Shown one piece after another: positions 46,191 through 58,544 of a stretch of DNA of 64,000 nucleotides (position 1 is its first letter; every line of letters begins with the position of its first letter). Source of the stretch: Mesostigma viride (lineage: Eukaryota > Streptophyta > Mesostigmatophyceae > Mesostigmatales > Mesostigmataceae). The position numbers and the translations under genes were made by a program. Location: assembly GCA_009746045.1 (NCBI GenBank), contig RPFO01000297.1, positions 27,501-91,500 on the forward strand, read 5' to 3'. Under the pieces are notes generated by a model that had not been told where the DNA came from, ran no database searches, and saw only the letters and a list, made by a program, of their open reading frames with translations.

Positions 46191-49100
46191 ATGGCGGCAT
46201 TGCGTTCTGCTAGCCGCTTGCTTTTCCGTCGGGTTGTCAGTTCCGGCGTTAGCGCCCCCTCTCTGGCCTCGCCAGTGGTTGGCAGGACTCCCGCGGTCAA
46301 TGCTCCCCAATGGCGGGCCCTGTCCAGCGGTCCTATCTCGAAATCGCCAGTCCTTCTTCATGATGCCCTTAGCCCAGAAAAGGGTAAGTTATGCCACGTC
46401 GCTTGCTGGTAGCCTCCCGTAGCCTCCCTGTAATGTCAATTGTCTTCTTGTATCTTGACCGTGGTCAACCAGCAGGACGCCGCTTGCAGGCTGGGTTGCT
46501 CGGCCGTGCCTCCCTGCTTGGCATGTCAGCTTGGCAAATGTATAGCCTGGTTTTAGATATGCAGAGAGAAGGATGAGCCGCATTCGGCTAGGTTAGGATC
46601 TAGGACGCCAGGTTCCACCGGGAGTGGTATGCTCCCTTTCCTCGCTGGTGTAATGCAACCGGGCCGGAGTGTTAACTTAATGCACATTCGCCTGCTCGCC
46701 GCACGGATTTGACCAAGCAGAGAAGCAGCTGATCCAGGACTATGGACATGTCACGGGCTTGGAGAAGGAGGAGATCGTGGCCCAGATGCAGGTAATATAG
46801 TCGTCGTGGTTCCCATCGTGATCCGTGCTGCATGTGGCCGCCGTAACCATGGCAGTTTGGAAGCATTGTATAGCTTACAATGCTCTGCCGCTGCTTTTTT
46901 CGCATACACTAGTGGCGAGTGAACTGGGGAGTGAAGCAAACGCTGTACCCCGCCCTAACCATGCTTATTGTGTGGCATTGTGGCGTCTAGCACACACCAG
47001 AGTGCACACCAGGTCTTTTACAGGAAAGCAGCAGTCAGACCTGCTAGTGATTTCTCCCCTGTTTTAGATCTGGTCATTTACAACCACTTGAGGGGGAGAG
47101 TCATTTTTTGCAGGCCCTGGTGTTTCTTATTTGGTGTTTGTATGTGCAGCTGTCTGGTGTTCATGGTTGATTTCGATCGTTGTAGGCTGGGAAGCTGCCC
47201 TGCCGAGTAACTAGAACGTGGTGCGAGGCATTGAAAATTTCAGTACTTTTGAGATTTCTTAAACAATGTATTCAAGTTTTCATAAAATGTTTGCCCCCCT
47301 TTGCAGGTTTGGAGCAACTGTTAGTGCCATGGCGCCATTGGGCCTTCGAGAGCCATAGTCAGGACTCTCGAGGCTGGCAAGCGTTAGGGCTCCTCACTCA
47401 TGCCTATGACTAAGCAGCGGTTGGCAGATGCCTCCGTTTGCAGCCAGGCAAAGTGCTGGGTTGAATTTAGTTGTGGCTTTGACTCTGGCGTGCATTCTTG
47501 GCCATCGCTCATGAGCCCTGTTGTGCTTGCGTTATTATGGTTTTGTGGAAGTGCCAACATGTGGTCTGTTGGAGTGCATGCTTTTTGGCGTTCCCGATAT
47601 TGGTTTATATCTGGTCACCCATTGGCGGGCCAGCGCCAGCGTTGCGGTGGGGTGGGTAGTGCACAGACAATGGGCTGAACGGGCTAGGCGGCTGTGCCAA
47701 CCGCCCTGGTGTCCTTGCCACGTTCCCCCCTTGCCCTCTCCTTCATGTACTGGAAATATATTTCTCTTCAGGCTTTCTTGACGCAGGGTTGGCTGTAGTA
47801 ACTGATGTTGTCCACGTGTGTCGTTTTGCCGTCGCCCCTCCTGCCTTGGCTGATTTCCCCACGCGTGGGTGCAGGGGAAGCAACGCTTCAACATGCAGCC
47901 CGTGTCCGGCCCGTTTGGCACCCCGGTACGTGTGGTGCCTCGGATAGTGAGTGGCAAGTTGAGACAGCGGCACCTCTAAAGACCTGCACCGGTAGACAGT
48001 GCCGCTTGTCGGCTAGGTGGCGAGCTCAGCATGTGGATGTCAGAGTCTTCGATGCCCTTGTGGCCTGAAGCAGTCTGCACGTGTGTGGGTTGTGGATGCC
48101 TCACTGGCGGCCAGCATGTGTGCCCACATGCGTGCCGCTGTGGGAGGTGTACAGCTTTATATAGCTTTGCCCGAGGCATCAAGTCAACCTAGTATATCCA
48201 TGCCTACTATATCCTAGTCAACCTAGTATATCCATGCCTTCTATATCCTAGTCAACCTAGTATATCCATGCCTAGCATATCCAGGTCAACCTAGTGTATC
48301 CATGCCTTCTATATCCTAGTCAACCTAGTATATCCATGCCTTCTATACCCTAGTCAAAGTATGTCCATGCCTAGTATATCCAAGTCAACCTAGTATATCC
48401 ATGCCTTCTATACCCTAGTCAAAGTATGTCCATGCCTAGTATATCCAAGTCAACCTAGTATATCCATGCCTTCTATATCCTAGTCAAAGTATGTCCATGC
48501 CTAGTATATCCAAGTCAACCTAGTATATCCATGCCTTCTATATCCTAGTCAACCTAGTATATCCATGCCTTCTATATCCCAGTCAAAGTATGTCCATGCC
48601 TAGTATATCCAAGTCAACCTAGTATATCCATGCCATGCTGCTTGCTTGATGCTTCTTTTGCGGCGGTGCCAGCGTGACTCTCGTGGCAGTGCTGTGACAC
48701 AGTGGTGGTATTGGGGAGACAGGTGGCGGTGGTGGGCAGATCATGTGGCAAGCAACTCTCCTAGTTGCCGGTTCAATGACTGTAGCGTGTGGCAAGCAAC
48801 TCTCCTAGTTGCCGGTTCAACGACCGCAGCATTGCCTCCATAGAGTAAACTGTGCGTGTCATTCTGCTGGATATTGTCTTCCTTGGTAAGGAAGGGTGGC
48901 GGGGTCTGTTGCACGAGAGGTTTCTAGGAATGTTGAGGAACCTTTGCCGGTTTGGAATTTTGTGTTCGTGGCCATGCGCACACACGTGCATACATGGGAA
49001 TACATGGGAACCTGGTGGCAGTGGCGGGGGGACCGGGCACAGGGGAGGCAAAAGGGAAGCATAGAGAGGGGGGGGGCAGGCTGCTGCTGGTGTGTTGGTA

Positions 49101-50902
49101 CGGCAGCAGATTTGCCGCCCGCGACCGGGCAGGTTACACCGCACTCGTACTGTTTGGTGGCTTGGGGGCCCATGCCTACTTGTGTGGGGAAAGGTTAGCT
49201 CGGACGTCGCTAATGGATGCGATGAGTGGGGACCAACCCGCGCGTCGCGTCTGCTCGTCCGTGCGGTGTTAGACGGCCGGCTGCTCCCTGGCATGGGGCC
49301 CGATGCGTATCCATCTGTTGTCCTACAAGTGCCCAACTGTGTCCTGGAAACGCCCCAAGTATACTGTCCCAAGTAAATGCCCAAGTTTCGTGTCCCATGC
49401 CATAGTACTGAAGGTACCCCATGCCTCGCGGGTCCTCGCCGTCACCCCTCGTCCCGTGGAGGTTGCCTCGTGGGCATTGGGTGTCTAGGGGCATGTTCCC
49501 GTGTCAGACCCCAGTGTCGCGCTCCAGTGTGTTGTGTCACGCTGCATGCTGTGGGAGCGTGTGGGAGCCGCCTTGCATGCGTGGCCACCCATTAGGTCAC
49601 CACACGGTGTCCACAGGGTGCTGTGGCGGGTATAGAAGGATGGGAATCCAGGCCCTGTTGTGGCCTAGTTCGGTCCGTACTTGTTAGCAAATGGCAATAT
49701 ACTCATATTCATCCGTTGCACGCGGCCCATTTGGTGCTCGGTGACTTGGTGCTCGGTGTTGGCCGGCGCATATCTTGGATGCGTGCACGGCTTGACGTGT
49801 CTCCTGCCATGCCCCCCCCCCCCCCCCCCTCTCCCCCTTTCCCCCGATACCGCTGCCACTGCGCCCATACCTGCGCTCACTGCGTCTGCGCCCTGTCCAC
49901 CAGGAATCGCCGGCGTTCATCGAGTCGTCTTTTGATGAGCGGATAGTGGGCTGCACTGGAGGGTATGGAGGTATGTACGAGCGCGCAGCCTGTGGTGGAT
50001 GGACGGAAACGCACGGGGGGGCGTGCGGGGTCATGGCCTGGGGGTTAGCAGAAACAGTGTGCCGAGTGGGATGATGGGACGGCTGGTTGGTCTTTCTCTT
50101 GCTGCCTATCTCGATCACGCAACTCGCAGTGGTATGCGCTGCATTGGTTGCAGTCAACGTGGAAAGCTACCGATGCATCCATTTGTGTGCTGCCCATTTT
50201 TTATGTTGTGTGCTTGCGTGGGAAGGGTTGTCATAGGGCGGCGAGGGCGGGAGGGGTGGGTGCCTTGATGCATGTCGTGCTGTGGATAGACAGAGCTTTC
50301 TTGGCCCATTTCTTCCCACTGGCCCCAGCTATGCGCAGATTTTTTTTTCCTCCCTGGCATGCCGGCCCCCTGGGTGCCTTCTCATCGCTCCACGCGCCTG
50401 ACTCGCCTGACTCGCCTGACTCGCCTGACCCGCCTGACTCGCCTGACTTGCCTGACTCACCGCGGCTACGTCCCACACTGTGTGTGGTGTGGTGAGTGCG
50501 TGCGTGCTGCTTCGCCCTGTGCGCCCCACTCCAGAGGAGGAGCACGACATTGTCTGGTTCCGCCTTCACAAGGACCACGACATCACCTGCCCCATCTGCT
50601 CGCAGTACTTCAAGGTGAGCTGCCGCCTGCTTCTGGTGAGGTGAGGTGGGGCTGGGGCTGGGGCTGGGGCTGGGGCTGGGGCTGGGGCTGGGGCTGGGGC
50701 TGGGGCTGGGGCTGGGGCTGGGGGAAGGGCTGGGGGAAGGGCTGGGGGAGGTTGGGTGGGTGGGGAGGTGGTGGCGGTGGTGGCGGTGGTGGCGGTGGTG
50801 GCGGTGGTGGCGGTGGTGGCGGTGGTGGCGGTGGTGGCGGTGGTGGCGGTGGTGGCGGTGGTGGCGGTGGTGGCGGTGGTGGCGGCGGTGGCGGCGGTGG
50901 CG

Positions 50903-50936
<34 letters not shown>

Positions 50937-51911
50937 CGGTGGCGGCGGTGGCGGCGGTGGCGGCGGTGGCGGCGGTGGCGGCGGTGGCGGCGGTGGCGGC
51001 GGTGGCGGCTGTGGTGGCTGTGGTGGCTGTGGTGGCTGTTGTGGTGGCCGTGCCGTGCGTTATGTGCCGTTTGCCTGAGAGCCAGGGAATGTTGGAAAGA
51101 TTCCCTACAGGGGTACCGTCTTTGGGCGACAGGAGCTGCAAAGCATGTACCAGGTTTATGGTGTGAGCATTGTCCCAAAACCAAGCTGTCCAATGCAAAG
51201 ATACCCTTGAAAACCCCATCCACAAATTTTTGCTCAACCAACGGGGGTAACAACAGAGAGGAAGCATACGTGTCATTCATGCTGTGTGCCAGCGCTTCTT
51301 ACCTTGGTTACCTTGCCTTGCTGGCGTATGATAGGTCTCTCCCATAATTTAGTGGGAGAAAGGCCAACAAACCATTTATAATTCCTACCTACATTCAGTG
51401 CCACAAATCCAGTATGCCCCTCCGAACAACCGCTGTCACGTTATTTTCAGCACGATTGTGTGCTAAGAAACAATTTCCAGGTTTTCAGCCTTGAGCACAT
51501 CGAAACCGCGGCTAAGAAAGGCTGCGTCAAAACTCACCTAAAGCTCAAGTGCTTTTGGGCAAATTTCTTCCATGAAACCACACGACGAATACCTTAGTAC
51601 TGCCGCCATCGCCATGGCTCGTGCCTTGACACATCCCAAACGTGTAACGTAGACCAAATCACTGAAAGCTGCCAGGGCTCTGGCTACGCGCAGCACGGAA
51701 TGGCAAGCTACCTGGCGTTAACTGTACGGATTGAAGGCGAATGCACCCATTTTCTTTTCTGGCTGATCCTTTGCTCCCCCCTCTCAATGGTCTTTCATGA
51801 TACTGACGCTCGTATTTCATGTGGGCCTGTCCCCTTGCTCCTATTGTTATGCTTACCCCCCCGCAGCTCAAGGTGACCGGCCCAGGTGGCGCCCCCGGTG
51901 CGCACCACTAA
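46191..51911 (+). CDS. COX5B: Cytochrome c oxidase subunit 5b, mitochondrial precursor
   Basis: Six exons with GT-AG introns and consistent phases: 46191-46383, 46721-46791 (or 46718), 47875-47925, 49904-49970, 50535-50614, 51867-51911 (TAA). About 168 residues. The N-terminus MAALRSASRLLFRRVV is Arg/Ser/Ala-rich without acids, a mitochondrial transit peptide ending near WRALSSG. Mature part: GHVTGLEKEEI, MQPVSGPFGTPESPA, DERIVGC, EEEHDIVWFRLHKDHDITCPICSQYFKL. The zinc site of this subunit is visible as the Cys of VGC, the His of EEEHD (plant pattern) and the CPIC pair. A nuclear-encoded peripheral subunit of complex IV on the matrix side. Introns 3-5 hold minisatellites. Confidence 0.93.
48183..48640. 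repeat. ~33-bp minisatellite in COX5b intron 3
   Basis: About 14 units around AACCTAGTATATCCATGCC, alternating TTCTATATCCTAGTC and TAGTATATCCAAGTC versions, some reduced to CAAAGTATGTCC. This alternation gives a higher-order pattern of about 73 bp in the middle. Confidence 0.88.
48743..48830. repeat. 42-bp tandem duplication in COX5b intron 3
   Basis: GTGGCAAGCAACTCTCCTAG and the following TTGCCGGTTCAA occur twice in tandem with few differences. Confidence 0.8.
50390..50458. repeat. 9-bp repeat in COX5b intron 4
   Basis: About seven copies of CTCGCCTGA, near the acceptor side of the 564-bp intron 4. Confidence 0.85.
50640..51042. repeat. G-rich arrays in COX5b intron 5
   Basis: Two neighbouring arrays start 25 bases after the donor: (GGGGCT)n at 50646-50735, then (GGTGGC)n with GGTGGTGGC variants at 50765-51040. 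Just before them GGTGAGGTGAGG repeats a donor-like motif. The RNA would be very G-rich and could form G-quadruplexes. Frames here (poly-Gly, WRWWR, AVVAVV) are artefacts. Confidence 0.9.
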
Positions 51912-52057
51912 GGCCTGCCCTTCTGTGCTTTGGTGCATGACGGTGCACTGGGTGCCTTGGGAGGCACCCCTTGGACGTGCGCTGTGGCGGGGTGATGACG
52001 TCTCCTCAAGCACAGCGAACTTGGTGCTTGCTTGCTCCAAGCAAGGGCAACAATAGT

Positions 52058-52280
52058 TGCCTGGCTGCCTGGCTGCCTGGCTGCCTGGCTGCCTGGCTGC
52101 CTGGCTGCCTGGCTGCCTGGCTGCCTGGCTGCCTGGCTGCCTGGCTGCCTGGCTGCCTGGCTGCCTGGCTGCCTGGCTGCCTGGCTGCCTGGCTGCCTGG
52201 CTGCCTGGCTGCCTGGCTGCCTGGCTGCCTGGCTGCCTGGCTGCCTGGCTGCCTGGCTGCCTGGCTGCCTGGCTGGCTTG
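52058..52280. repeat. 8-bp repeat array downstream of COX5b
   Basis: About 27 near-perfect units of CCTGGCTG, starting 150 bases after the COX5b stop, so possibly in its 3' UTR. An 8-bp unit is open in all frames (LPGCLAAW), which explains the long ORFs. Confidence 0.92.
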
Positions 52281-53180
52281 GGCGTGGATCTAGGCGAAGG
52301 GCAGCGCGGGCCAGCAGCCCTGCGCGCCCTGGGCAGGGGCGCATGGCTCGGCCCTCGGTCTGTTGCCCTGCGATTGCAGTTTTATTGTTGTGCAAGCGCG
52401 GGCGTTGGATGCACGGCACGGCCTCCCCATGTGCTTGTGGTGACTGCTATTTTGGTGCCACTGCGGAGGGGGGGGGGGGGGGGGGCGGGGGCGCAGGTGG
52501 CCCAGATAAGTTCACATTGGGGTGGTGCCTGCATCAGGGCAGATAACATGCATGTCAGATAGGTCCTGTGAGCGGTAACTAGAAAACCCATTTCCTATTC
52601 AGGGCATGGCATGCTGGAACGCTTGAAATCATGAGGCGTGTTGGCACATTTGCTGGCAACGGACACCCTGGTGGGTGGCCCTGGGTGGGGTGGTGGCATG
52701 CAGTGCTGGAGAGCTTGGCTGGAGCTGCCGCCATACCCTCTTGGTTTCAATAGAAACTGGGTACCTTGTTGGTTTCGAGAGAAACTGCTTAGTTTTAGGT
52801 GAAGCACATGGATGGCTTACAAGCACGACAGGATTAGTCTAGCGTGAGGCTTACAGCGTCATGGCTCTTGCTGCGTGCGCCATGGAAGCTGCCTGGTTGT
52901 AGTGCATGTTCTGTTTGACAATTTGCAGGGGTTACATGTATAGTAAATTTGGTGGAATACTAATTTCTTTCAATTGAATCCCTGGCTCGTAGCGAGATGT
53001 GTGGCTGGATGATTTAGGTCACATCTGACGAAAATTTTGTGGTGTTCTCCACTTTATTGCGGAGTTGTGGCCGCTGACACGACGTCAGGCCTACTTGGTC
53101 TTGCTTGCTTCAGGCTAACTTGATCCCTATTTGTGTCATGCTAGCGGTTGATGTAGCCGGTAGCATAGATTGTAGACCAT
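52281..53180. other. Intergenic, no gene seen
   Basis: It includes a G-run (52467-52485) and ordinary mixed DNA. Nothing is recognisable as exon or RNA gene. Confidence 0.45.
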
Positions 53181-53202
53181 GATAATTAGTTAATTAATTA
53201 AG

Positions 53203-54005
53203 AAAATGTCTCCGGCTGCAGCTTTGCCCTCTGGCCCTGAAGGCAGCTGTTCCACTAGCCAAGCACTAGTGGTGGCCTCGCCCCCCGGGATCGCGTCGCC
53301 TGAGCCCAAGCCTTGCCGCTGAGCGCAGTCGCCCTGCTGAGCCGAGCTAGGATGAGTTCGACTTAGACGCCAGCCAGCCCGGCTTTTTTGACACGCTCAA
53401 CCACGACAGCCTCCTGGGCTACTTGTTTTTTGGATCGCGCGCCTGGCTTATTAACCTAATAAATGTGGGGACGCATGGGCTGCAATGGCCATCTCCAAGT
53501 GCTGCAAGGGGGTAAGATTCAGTGCTGGTGATTCCGTGTCAGCACGATGGTAGCATGCGATTTCTGGCCTGCCCTGGTTGTCTCCTTGATATTTGTCTCC
53601 ACATTATGAAGCGGCTTGGACAGCCGGGGCGGCACATTCTGACCTGGCCTGGCCCCGCGGACATTCCCAAAAGGGTAGGGAAACCTGTCACCAACTACGT
53701 TCAGATGTTGCTGGACGACCTAGTGGTCCCAGCCCAGTTTGAGCACCGCATCCACTCTCTCTCCCGTCTTTGGACTGCCATGCAGGACAAGACGCGGTGG
53801 AAGAAGATTGTCAAGGCGCACACGCCCGACCCTGTGGGCAGGCCACCTCCCCCCAAGCGGAGGAGGCGTTTTGATGAGTAGTGTAGTTAGGATTTTCTAG
53901 ATAGAGTTAGGATAGTTCGATCACGCGGCTTCCTCCACCCCATCCATCATGAAATATGTGCTACATGACCCCCCCACGGAGGCATGTTATAATTTAATTT
54001 AATTA
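53203..54005 (+). mobile_element. LINE (delta-like) internal-deletion remnant
   Basis: 53205-53520 resembles the start of LINE ORF1 at 13074 (Ala/Ser-Pro-rich start with PSGPEG and QALV, then LLGYLFFG). 53590-53881 is the very end of ORF2 (QPGRHILTWPGPADIPKRVG, HRIHSLSRLWTAMQDKTRW, HTPDPVGRPPPPKRRRR, stop), followed by the delta 3' UTR and AATTTAATTTAATTA tail. Everything between ORF1 and the ORF2 end is missing. Confidence 0.7.
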
Positions 54006-54474
54006 TGAAGCTATTAAAACCATTCCTTGGTCATACCCAAAAGAACGGCAACTGTTAAACAACATAGTCAATCAATGTACACGCACCTCTTCGACATCAA
54101 CTCACTCACATCCTTCTGACCTATACAACAAACGACCACAGAATATACAACGCCAGCCGCCTAAAACGCCCCCCAACCTGCTAACCCTATGCCAGAAACC
54201 AGTACCTCCTCTCAGATAGCCTGAGAAGTCCCTGCGATTTGCACGCTGCAGGCTGCATGACAAAGCCCGGTGGCAAACTTCATCCCATCCCCTACCCTTA
54301 TCCACAAATGGCCCTATATATCACAACCCGTAGTCACGCACTCTAGCTCGCGAAGCTCCGGAGCCATGCCAGTATCTACGGGGGTGCCGTCGGCAGGAAA
54401 GGAGCGGCCCTCCCAGGAGAGAAAGACACTTGCACCGTGGGCACCAACCCAGAGGTCCGCCCCTCCTTGGCCCG

Positions 54475-57400
54475 TCACTCCTTGGTCACGGGCGGCACAG
54501 CGGTGCCGTTGGTACCCTGAGCAGCCGCCATGTGCTGCAGCGGCATCAGCTGCAGCTTGTCGGCATCCGGGTACGCAGACCCGCCATGCTTGCTCGCGTC
54601 CATGCCCTTGACCTCATCCTCGAGCGGCACGCGCAGCCAGCCCACCTTGTGCAGCAGATAGAAGCAGGGCGTGATGTTGACCACGATCCAGGCAAAGATG
54701 GTGAACGCGCCAATCACCTGGCAGGCAAACAGGCCGCCGTCACCGTAGAAGAGGCCCTCATACTTCATGCGCGTGTTGAACGCAGCGACAATGTTCTCCT
54801 TCTTCGAGAGGATGCCCGTGCCCATGAGACCCCAGAAGCCGCAGCCACCGTGCATGGCACCGGCCTGCACGCATCAAAGCAAATGATTAGCACACAACCA
54901 ACCAAAAGATTAGCACACAACAAACCAAAAGTCCGTAAGTAAAATAAAAAACCAAAAAGTAAACTAGTGCACGGCGCCAGCCTGCAGGCATCCAAATGTC
55001 ATGCATGGCATCTGCCTGGAGTTATACATCCGCTCAAACCGACCTGCGACTTGCATTGCCATTCTTAAAGTGGCGTTCAGTTTCGATACGTGGGGACAAG
55101 GGCATTAGCCATTGAGGACTTCATGCTCACGTGATGCAGTCTCCTTTATGGGTATACAGTCATTCACGCCTGTAGTTGCCGTGAACCCCAATAAACCCTT
55201 GAACCCAACTTACGATGTGAATGACTGTAATGATCTCTGGTTCTGTTTCATCAAAAACCAGGATGGGCAAGCGAGGGTGGACACAGGACCTGCATGCGCG
55301 AGGAAACTCCCGTGAAGCACCGCACGACCTTGTCTACAAGCAAAGAGAGGGGAGACTTGGCAAAGAGAGGGTGGTGGGGCCTTTCGTGCACTCCAGGGGC
55401 TATCCATTCTGTTCCCCCACCTGCAGGGGATCATCCACGCGCCACATGAGCAGCAGCTTATCCAAGTAGTAGAAAAGGATGGCGCCAACGCCGCCCAGGA
55501 TGAGTGCCGCCCACGGCTCCACAGTGGCACACCCAGCGGTGATGGAGACAAGGCCACACAGGGCGCCTGGACGGGGAGGTTCAAGCAGGGGGGGGGGAGA
55601 AGATCGAACACCCATACCATCAAGGTATACAGGGAGCATGTCAGGCCCTTGGCGACAAAAGACCATACAAACAAGGAGGCAGTTGACAGCACATAACCGA
55701 AAACATTTGCCACAGGCTGAACATAACATCCCCTGTTCATTGCATTGGTCAAGACCGACACGGTTCCCTTACTACTTGACCCACCCAGTCTTCATACCAG
55801 AAAAACCATGTAACCACCAACCCACACACCGTTCATCGCGCCGGTGAGGTCCCACACTTTGTCCTTGAGCACCGCATGGAAGAGCGCAACCACGCCGCCC
55901 GACGCGCCTGCCAGGGTGGTGTTGACCGCAACCTTGGCGGCCACATGCGACAAGCCCACAATCGCACCGGTCGAGCCCGGGTTGAAGCCGTACCAGCCGA
56001 ACCAGAGCATGAACACACCAAGGGCCGCGAAGGACACGTTGTGGCCCGGGATCTCCTTAGGCTTTCCGTCCATGTCAAAGCGGCCGATGCGGGGCCCGAC
56101 GATCTTGGCGCCGACGATACCCGAGATTCCACCCACCATGTGGACCACGCCGCACCCTGGCAGGGGGGGCAGGGGGGAGAGAGAGTGATCCAGACAGGAA
56201 CGCAGCAGCCAGAAGTAAAACGATGCGGTCGGTTTGTGAGCTGACTGCGCGATTATGGAAGACCATTGTCGGATGCCAGGTTGGCGTGGCGGGGGGCAGC
56301 AGACCCGGGAATTACTCCAACTTTTTCACAATCCACCCCCTTTACACCTAGAGGAAACATGAACTGTCGCCCACACCAGCTCATACCAGCAAGCGCGACC
56401 TCCCGCCTTCAACACCGATCCTTTCCCTCCGTCACATATCATCATTTCACCCCCTCTTGAACGATTACGTGAAATCGAACCTACCAGCAAAGTCAATCAT
56501 GCCGCTGTCGATGAGCAATGGGCCCGTTGTCTTGAAGGCTGACAGCCAGCCGCTACCTGACCACACCCAGTGGGCAACGACCGGGTACAGGAACGCGGTC
56601 AAGAAGGAGGAGTAGACGATGTAGGCCTTGATCTGGGTTCGCTCGATGATGGAGCCCGACACGATGGTGGACGCGGTGGCCGCGAAGGTGAACTGTTTAT
56701 CGGTTAGGATGGGGGGGAACGGGCAGGGCAGCCAGGAAGGCACACAGGTGGGTGGGGTGGGCAGGAGAAAAAGACAGACAGAGGGTAGCATGGCAAGTAG
56801 CACAGAGGATAGAAAAAGCGGGTCAACACGTGCATTGGTCCGGGACAGAGCTTGGTACACCAAAAAAAAGAATGGAACAAGAATGGAAACCACTGGATCA
56901 CGTGACGGTGACAGCACCATGTATCTGTAAGAACCAGAAGTACATCTTTTGTTACGTGCTGTTGTCCAGCACCTGTAAGAACAAGAACTATATATATTGT
57001 TACTTGACGTTGTCCTGTACCTGGAAGAACCAGAAGTACATCTTCTGCAGTTGGAGACCCCTCATCCCGAAAAACTTGGAGCCGATGAACCCGTTCCCAT
57101 CGTTGATCCAGTTGCCATCGGCGTCGTGCGCGGTGTCGTCACCATACGCAAACGCGTAGCCGAAACAGTACCAGCCCAGGGCACCGAACGTCGCGTCTAG
57201 CAAGATGTATAGCAGGATGTTCTTGACGTTCTTGGCACGGACCGCGCCGATGGAAAGCATGGCAAAGCCGCCTTGCCTGTGGGTTGGGGGGAGTAAGGCC
57301 CAGGGTGGAATAAGGAAGTATCAAGGATTGACATAGGTAAGGTATAGGAAGGAGATTTTTACGCACCAATGAGGCCTGCTATTAAAACCCCTTGGCACTG

Positions 57401-58544
57401 GCCTGTTGTTGTCTGTTTGGCATCTGTTTCGGTTCATGGGACACCCAGGGCAAGCTCCAGGGACGTGGCTAACGATCCGGTTTGCATTGGGTGATGAGGG
57501 CATTACCCCACAGGATATCAGCCCTATACATCACACAGCACATTCATTGAATTGCCGCAGCCTTACGCATTGTCAGTCAACAGAGTCCAATGTTTATGGT
57601 CCAAGCAGTCGTGTCTTCCACGACCAAGTGGTTGACAGCCAAGTGGTGTAACCACCAGAACCATAATAGGCAGCGCCATGCATTCTGGACAGTAAATACC
57701 GGCACCAATTTTGCATTCTCAACACCACATAGACATTTTAAAGCCAAGCATTGAACCTGGAACGGGCCAAGGCTCTTGTCTCATTCTTTCTTGTGCTGCA
57801 GCCTGTATATCCACTCGCTTTGTTTTTCTCTATGTCCACTTGAACTTAGGGGTCATGAGGGCAAATGCATACCGGCATTGGGGGCTTACGGTCCAACCAC
57901 TGCAATCCCACTACCATTCAAGGAAAATATTCGCACTGCTTTACGGATAAAATCATACTGTAAAATGGTCACCATACCTAGCAACGAGACCGAGGAAAGT
58001 CAAGGCATAATCCTCCCAAACTGAGCCCTTGAGAGCAGGAGGGAAAGGGTGTGCGGGCATTAGAGTGAGAAACATTGCGCAATCGACACCGATGAATTGC
58101 GCAATCGACGCTGATGAAACGCAAGCTGGGGAGCCCGACTGACACATGCATAATTACATCTGTGTAGGTACTTCCAGTACCCTCCCAGAACACGTGCATG
58201 GCGGATGAGCAGAAGCAAACCCAGGCAATGTGTGGCGCGTGCAACATTGAGTACACATTCCGGGAGGATAATCGTTTCACTTATCGACGAAGCCTACAAG
58301 TAACCGAGAGAGCGAAGCCTTACAGTTGATTTTCCTTCCAGTCCATGGCACAACTCTTTACATTGAAGAAGATTGAAGGGATGAGCGACCGTACTTACAT
58401 GAAGAAAATCAGGAAGGAGCAGAGCAACACCCACATCACGTTGGAATCAGTTTGCACCGAGGCGGACTTCTCAAGCAGCTCCAACAGGGCTTCCTGTTGT
58501 TGCAGCGTAAGCACCAAAGTCACTGTCTCGCCTTCGCCCGACAT
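54475..58544 (-). CDS. Ammonium transporter, AMT1/plant type
   Basis: Six exons, all GT-AG, phases consistent: 58544-58399, 57276-57021, 56692-56485, 56156-55830, 55566-55421, 54864-54475. 490 residues, the usual AMT length. A multi-pass membrane channel for NH4+/NH3. Start ATG 58544; first helix [20 protein letters not shown], then VRAKN. Family hallmarks: DFAG (D201) before the first pore His (GVVHMVGG, H209), [26 protein letters not shown], and the second pore His (GAMHGGCG, H366). The C-terminal tail has [12 protein letters not shown], matching the plant GMDxTRHGGFAY regulatory segment with Ser452 where plants have the phosphorylated Thr. The tail ends PPVTKE. Intron 1 (1.1 kb) is the longest. 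Plasma-membrane or plastid location cannot be told. Confidence 0.94.

Noticed and set aside
48183-48640. CRISPR-like array
   Set aside because: Units are contiguous and merge into each other; there are no unique spacers, and the DNA is eukaryotic intron.
50231-51347. Long His-, Gly-, Trp/Arg- and Ala/Val-rich ORFs on both strands
   Set aside because: Low-complexity frames through intronic GGTGGC arrays of COX5b.
52032-52562. ORFs with LPGCLAAW repeats
   Set aside because: An 8-bp array is open in every frame; no start, domain or exon context.
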